Assembly: GCF_036885195.1 (NCBI RefSeq)
Contig: NZ_CP133656.1
Span: 62,001 to 126,000, forward strand
From: Pectobacterium cacticida
Lineage (GTDB): Bacteria > Pseudomonadota > Gammaproteobacteria > Enterobacterales > Enterobacteriaceae
Length of the DNA: 64,000 nt
Reading direction: 5' to 3'
The notes below the pieces were generated by a model that worked only from the letters and a program-made list of their open reading frames with translations, had not been told where the DNA came from and did not search any database. Position 1 is the first letter of the stretch. Each line of letters begins with the position of its first letter. Of the stretch, positions 60,671-64,000 are shown in pieces. The translations under genes and the position numbers were made by a program.

Positions 60671-62002
60671 TTATAAGATAAATCGACTTAGATCTTCATC
60701 TGCTACGAGTTCATCCAGATGATTATGTACATAATCTGCGTCAATGGTAACACTTTGACCCGTCATTTCGCTGGCATCGTAAGAAACATCTTCGATCAGG
60801 CGTTCCATCACGGTATGCAGACGGCGTGCGCCAATATTTTCAGTGCGTTCATTCACCTGCCAGGCGGCTTCGGCAATGCGGCGAATGCCATCGGGCGTGA
60901 ATGAAATCGTTACGCCTTCTGTCGCCATCAGCGCTTTATACTGCTCGGTCAGCGAAGCACTCGGTTCTGTCAGAATGCGCTCGAAATCTTCTGTCGTCAG
61001 TGCCTGTAATTCCACGCGAATCGGTAGACGCCCTTGTAACTCTGGGATCAAATCGGAGGGACTGGCAACCTGGAACGCGCCAGAGGCGATAAACAGAATA
61101 TGATCGGTTTTGACCATGCCATGCTTGGTTGACACGGTGCAGCCTTCGACCAGCGGCAATAGATCGCGCTGAACACCTTCACGAGAAACGTCCGGCCCGC
61201 TGCTTTCACCGCGCTTACAGATTTTATCGATCTCATCAATGAACACGATACCGTGCTGCTCAACGGCTTCAATCGCTTGCTGTTTCAGCTCTTCTGGATT
61301 TACCAGTTTGGCGGCTTCTTCTTCTATCAACAGTTTGAAGGCGTCTTTGATTTTAATTTTACGCGTTTTTTGCTTCTGTCCCGCCAGATTCTGAAACATA
61401 GACTGTAACTGATTAGTCATCTCTTCCATACCCGGCGGAGCCATGATCTCTACGCCTATCGGCGCCACGGCCAGATCGATCTCGATTTCTTTATCGTCTA
61501 ATTGACCTTCACGCAGTTTCTTGCGGAAGGCCTGACGCGCCGCGGAGGGTTCCTGCGTGGCCTCTGCCTGTCCCCAGTTATTTTTCGCCGGAGGAATCAG
61601 CACATCCAAAATGCGTTCTTCGGCCATCTCTTCCGCGCGAAAGCGGTTTTTTTCAATGGATTGAAGACGCACCATTTTTATCGCGGAATCGGTTAGATCG
61701 CGGATGATGGAATCGACTTCCTTACCTACATAGCCGACTTCGGTGAATTTCGTCGCTTCAACCTTAATGAACGGTGCGTTAGCGAGTTTCGCCAAACGAC
61801 GGGCGATCTCCGTTTTACCTACGCCGGTCGGGCCGATCATGAGAATGTTTTTGGGCGTCACTTCATGGCGGAGCGCCTCATCCAACTGCATGCGGCGCCA
61901 GCGGTTACGTAGCGCAATGGAAACGGCGCGTTTCGCTTTGTGCTGGCCGATGATATAGCTGTCGAGTTCGCTGACTATCTCGCGCGGGGTCATTTCAGAC
62001 AT
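60671..62002 (-). CDS. hslU: HslUV protease ATPase subunit
   Basis: 443 residues, AAA+ unfoldase that feeds HslV. Walker A MIGPTGVGKTEIARRLAKLA, Walker B IVFIDEIDKICKRG, sensor LPIRVELQAL, the pore loop GYVGKEVDSIIRDL, and the extreme C-terminus LSRFIL that docks into HslV. Length equals E. coli HslU (443). Starts 9 bases after the hslV stop. Confidence 0.97.
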   Translation of the reverse strand: MSEMTPREIVSELDSYIIGQHKAKRAVSIALRNRWRRMQLDEALRHEVTPKNILMIGPTGVGKTEIARRLAKLANAPFIKVEATKFTEVGYVGKEVDSIIRDLTDSAIKMVRLQSIEKNRFRAEEMAEERILDVLIPPAKNNWGQAEATQEPSAARQAFRKKLREGQLDDKEIEIDLAVAPIGVEIMAPPGMEEMTNQLQSMFQNLAGQKQKTRKIKIKDAFKLLIEEEAAKLVNPEELKQQAIEAVEQHGIVFIDEIDKICKRGESSGPDVSREGVQRDLLPLVEGCTVSTKHGMVKTDHILFIASGAFQVASPSDLIPELQGRLPIRVELQALTTEDFERILTEPSASLTEQYKALMATEGVTISFTPDGIRRIAEAAWQVNERTENIGARRLHTVMERLIEDVSYDASEMTGQSVTIDADYVHNHLDELVADEDLSRFIL

Positions 62003-62011
62003 AGTTGATCC

Positions 62012-62542
62012 TTACGCCTTGGAGGCTAATTCTTCTATCGTATGGAATTGGTTGGTGTAGATACAGATGTCGCCAGCAATCCCCAAAGATTTTTCGACGA
62101 TGTCGCGCGCCCCCAGCTCGGTGTTTTCCAAGAGGGCACGAGCAGCGGCCTGCGCATAAGGGCCACCGGATCCAATGGCGATCAGATCGTTTTCTGGCTG
62201 AACAACATCGCCATTACCGGTAATGATGAGGGATGCATTTTCATCTGCGACGGCTAGCAGCGCTTCCAGTTTGCGTAGCATACGATCGGTACGCCAGTCT
62301 TTCGCTAATTCGACAGCGGCTTTAACCAAATGTCCCTGATGCAGTTCCAGCTTGCGCTCAAAAAGCTCAAACAGGGTGAAGGCGTCCGCCGTCCCGCCAG
62401 CGAAGCCAGCGATAACGCGATCGTGGTAGAGGCGACGCACTTTACGCACGTTACCTTTCATTACGGTATTACCCAAAGTCGCTTGTCCGTCACCGCCAAT
62501 GACCACGAGTCCGTTGCGGCGTACACTTACAATTGTTGTCAC
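62012..62542 (-). CDS. hslV: HslUV protease peptidase subunit
   Basis: 176 residues, proteasome-like Thr protease. After removal of Met the catalytic threonine is exposed (M-TTIVSVRRNGLVVIGGDG); GFAGGTADAFTLFELFERKL and the oxyanion/metal region SLGIAGDICIYTN are conserved. First gene of the heat-shock operon hslVU, with a sigma-32-type promoter overlapping the end of ftsN. Confidence 0.97.
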   Translation of the reverse strand: MTTIVSVRRNGLVVIGGDGQATLGNTVMKGNVRKVRRLYHDRVIAGFAGGTADAFTLFELFERKLELHQGHLVKAAVELAKDWRTDRMLRKLEALLAVADENASLIITGNGDVVQPENDLIAIGSGGPYAQAAARALLENTELGARDIVEKSLGIAGDICIYTNQFHTIEELASKA

Positions 62543-62570
62543 GAGTCAGTCCCCGTTTGAAGAAAAAGAT

Positions 62571-62628
62571 CCCCGTAATCTTCGGGGCGCATGGTGTTAT
62601 AGGTGGGGGAAGGTATGGGGGTTTTCAA
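62571..62628 (-). promoter_or_regulatory. Sigma-32-type promoter and leader hairpin of hslVU
   Basis: On the minus strand TTGAAA (62628-62623) and CCCCACCTA (62608-62600) are 14 bases apart, matching the heat-shock consensus (CTTGAA, CCCCATNTA). The -35 box overlaps the ftsN stop codon. Between it and hslV a hairpin CCCCG-AAGATTA-CGGGG (62587-62571) would sit in the leader; a comparable leader stem-loop has been described in E. coli hslVU. Confidence 0.65.
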
Positions 62629-63452
62629 CCCCCGTTGGCAAGAGGAATACAGTTTGATACCCCTGCGCCTTTAAGTCGCTGGATCATGTTATCTACGGCT
62701 GCCCGCGAACTATATGGCCCCAGCATAATCCGATTCCAGCCGCCGTTAGAGGTGATACGGCTTTCGATACCGGCGAACGCCAGTTGTGCCCTTACCGACT
62801 CGGCAGGATTGATGGTTTTAAAGGAGCCGCACTGAATCGCCCAGCGCTGATTTTTTTCAGCTTTTGCCGTCTGAGGCTGCTTAGCCGGCTGAGGTTGTGG
62901 CCTCGGCGTCTCTGGTTTGGGTATGACTGGCGCACGCGCTGCGGGCTGTGTGGTTACTGTAGGCGGCGGCTGTACTGCTTGAGCCGGCGGTTTTATCGTC
63001 ACCTGAGAACGTGGAACCTGTACCTGTCCGTTATATGGCACCTCTGAGAGCTGTGTTGGCTGCTGACGCATGTCAGATTGTATTTGTTCCAGTAGCTGGC
63101 GTTGCTCGTCCGTCAACTGTACAGGTGACCTAACTTCTCCGCCGGCGGAAGGTTCCGTTGGCGTCGTAACGCCCAACTGGCGGTTTTCCAGCTCTTTAAT
63201 GTAGCGCCAGCGCTCCTCCGGTTTCGGCGGCAGCCCATTGCCTTTGCCTGCATTGTGGTGCGGCAGAACAGGCGTCTCTTCTGGCTTATTATGGGCGATA
63301 AAATACAACCCGCCCGCGAAGGTGACTAAAATAGCCACAGCGAGTGCGATCATTGTTTTAGATGCACCTGAAGCCTGGCTTTTTTTTCGGCTCGTTGTTT
63401 TCCGACGTGTTCCTGATGAACGTCCCCGGCTCACATAATCTTTTTGTGCCAC
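62625..63452 (-). CDS. ftsN: Essential cell division protein FtsN
   Basis: 275 residues. Short basic cytoplasmic part (MAQKDYVSRGRSSGTRRKTT), one membrane helix (MIALAVAILVTFAGGLYFIA), a periplasmic segment with WRYIKELENRQLG (the region activating septal synthesis), a proline/glutamine-rich linker, and a C-terminal SPOR domain (RWAIQCGSFKTINPAESVRA; SRITSNGGWNRIMLGPYSSR) that binds denuded glycan. Somewhat shorter than in E. coli (319) because the linker is shorter. Confidence 0.95.
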   Translation of the reverse strand: MAQKDYVSRGRSSGTRRKTTSRKKSQASGASKTMIALAVAILVTFAGGLYFIAHNKPEETPVLPHHNAGKGNGLPPKPEERWRYIKELENRQLGVTTPTEPSAGGEVRSPVQLTDEQRQLLEQIQSDMRQQPTQLSEVPYNGQVQVPRSQVTIKPPAQAVQPPPTVTTQPAARAPVIPKPETPRPQPQPAKQPQTAKAEKNQRWAIQCGSFKTINPAESVRAQLAFAGIESRITSNGGWNRIMLGPYSSRAAVDNMIQRLKGAGVSNCIPLANGG

Positions 63453-63540
63453 TGTCGTTTCGCTGTGAATGAATAGGTAAATAACGTAATTAGGGGGTCA
63501 TGTTACTTAACCCTAAAATATTTGACCAGCGCCTGAAGTC

Positions 63541-64000
63541 CTAAAGCCGATTAAGGGCATAAATCGGGGCGGCGACGCTATCACGTATCACCAGCTCACT
63601 GGACAACAGACGAGATCCACTTTGCACCGTGTTACCCTGCAACTGTTCTAAGAGTAGCAGCATTGCTTCACGACCGATCTGATAACGTGGCTGGGCAACG
63701 GAAGTTAAGGGGGGGCAGCAGTACTGCGCCTGTTCAATATCGTCGAAACCGATAACGGAAAGATCGCGTGGGACGTTTAATCCCATTTTTCTGGCCTGAG
63801 CCAGTACGCCTACCGCGATGAGATCGTTATGGCAGAAAATCGCGCTGGGTGGCTGCGGGTGCCGCATTAGCGCAATCAGGCCGTTGATCCCGGTTTCATA
63901 AGCGAAATCGCCCTTAAAGATGTACTGATTATCGATAAGGAGCCCGTTACGGTGCAGAGCCTGAATATACCCTTGTAAGCGATATTGGCTCAACGGTATA
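63541..64000 (-). CDS. cytR: LacI-family regulator CytR, C-terminal part
   Basis: About 153 residues of the effector-binding domain; the DNA-binding domain lies off the right edge. YRLQGYIQALHRNGLLIDNQ, PPSAIFCHNDLIAVGVLAQA, LSVIGFDDIEQAQYCCPPLT and QPRYQIGREAMLLLLEQLQG match E. coli CytR, the cytidine-responsive repressor of nucleoside uptake and catabolism. Its position next to ftsN agrees with E. coli. The frame continues through the window end, so the internal methionine at 63993 is not the start. Confidence 0.9.
   Translation of the reverse strand, partial: IPLSQYRLQGYIQALHRNGLLIDNQYIFKGDFAYETGINGLIALMRHPQPPSAIFCHNDLIAVGVLAQARKMGLNVPRDLSVIGFDDIEQAQYCCPPLTSVAQPRYQIGREAMLLLLEQLQGNTVQSGSRLLSSELVIRDSVAAPIYALNRL

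Overview
The window is a chromosomal segment of a soft-rot enterobacterium, most likely Pectobacterium. This rests on three things. Much of the gene order matches the Escherichia coli backbone: pdeK/hmsP-dctA-yhjJ-kdgK, then yhhS-dcrB-yhhQ-tusA-zntA-yhhN-yhhL-rsmD-ftsYEX-rpoH-panM-liv, then rraA-menA-hslUV-ftsN-cytR. The kdgK gene has a KdgR-type operator, as in plant-pectin degraders. An ethanolamine permease/kinase pair fits the amino-alcohol kinase route described biochemically in Erwinia carotovora. No tRNA, rRNA, CRISPR array, insertion sequence or prophage was recognised.

Region 1 (1-11,500) starts with the end of dppF, a decayed small gene, and a large rhs locus on the minus strand. 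One full-length rhs (1759 codons) lies upstream of two displaced rhs C-terminal pieces. Each of the three toxin tips has its own immunity gene. Each immunity gene converges on a SymE-like gene or remnant across the same hairpin terminator, so the locus reads as three repeats of one module: symE / shared terminator / immunity / toxin tip / rhs core. The cores are GC-rich and nearly identical; the tips and immunity genes are AT-rich and unrelated to each other.

Region 2 (11,500-33,960) holds metabolism and transport: avtA; a secreted DUF4432 protein; a four-gene operon of an Fe3+/thiamine-type ABC importer ending in an inorganic pyrophosphatase, with a divergent LysR regulator; an EamA exporter; an ethanolamine permease, amino-alcohol kinase and AraC regulator; then the truncated hmsP/pdeK, dctA, yhjJ, kdgK, a YihY/BrkB membrane protein and yhhS.

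Region 3 (33,960-40,700) is an island between yhhS and dcrB: a type VI secretion module vgrG - DUF4123 adaptor - Tle1-type phospholipase - two DUF2931 lipoprotein immunity genes. The genes overlap by 4 bases, and a third immunity unit has left a boundary scar. A terminator next to dcrB may be the old end of yhhS, split from it by the island.

Region 4 (40,700-64,000) is conserved core genome: zinc export, sulfur relay, ribosomal RNA methylation, signal-recognition receptor and division ABC complex, heat-shock sigma factor, branched-chain amino-acid importer, aminotransferase, RNase E inhibitor, menaquinone synthesis, HslUV protease, FtsN and the start-truncated cytR. In this stretch livF is broken by one extra G in a run of eight.
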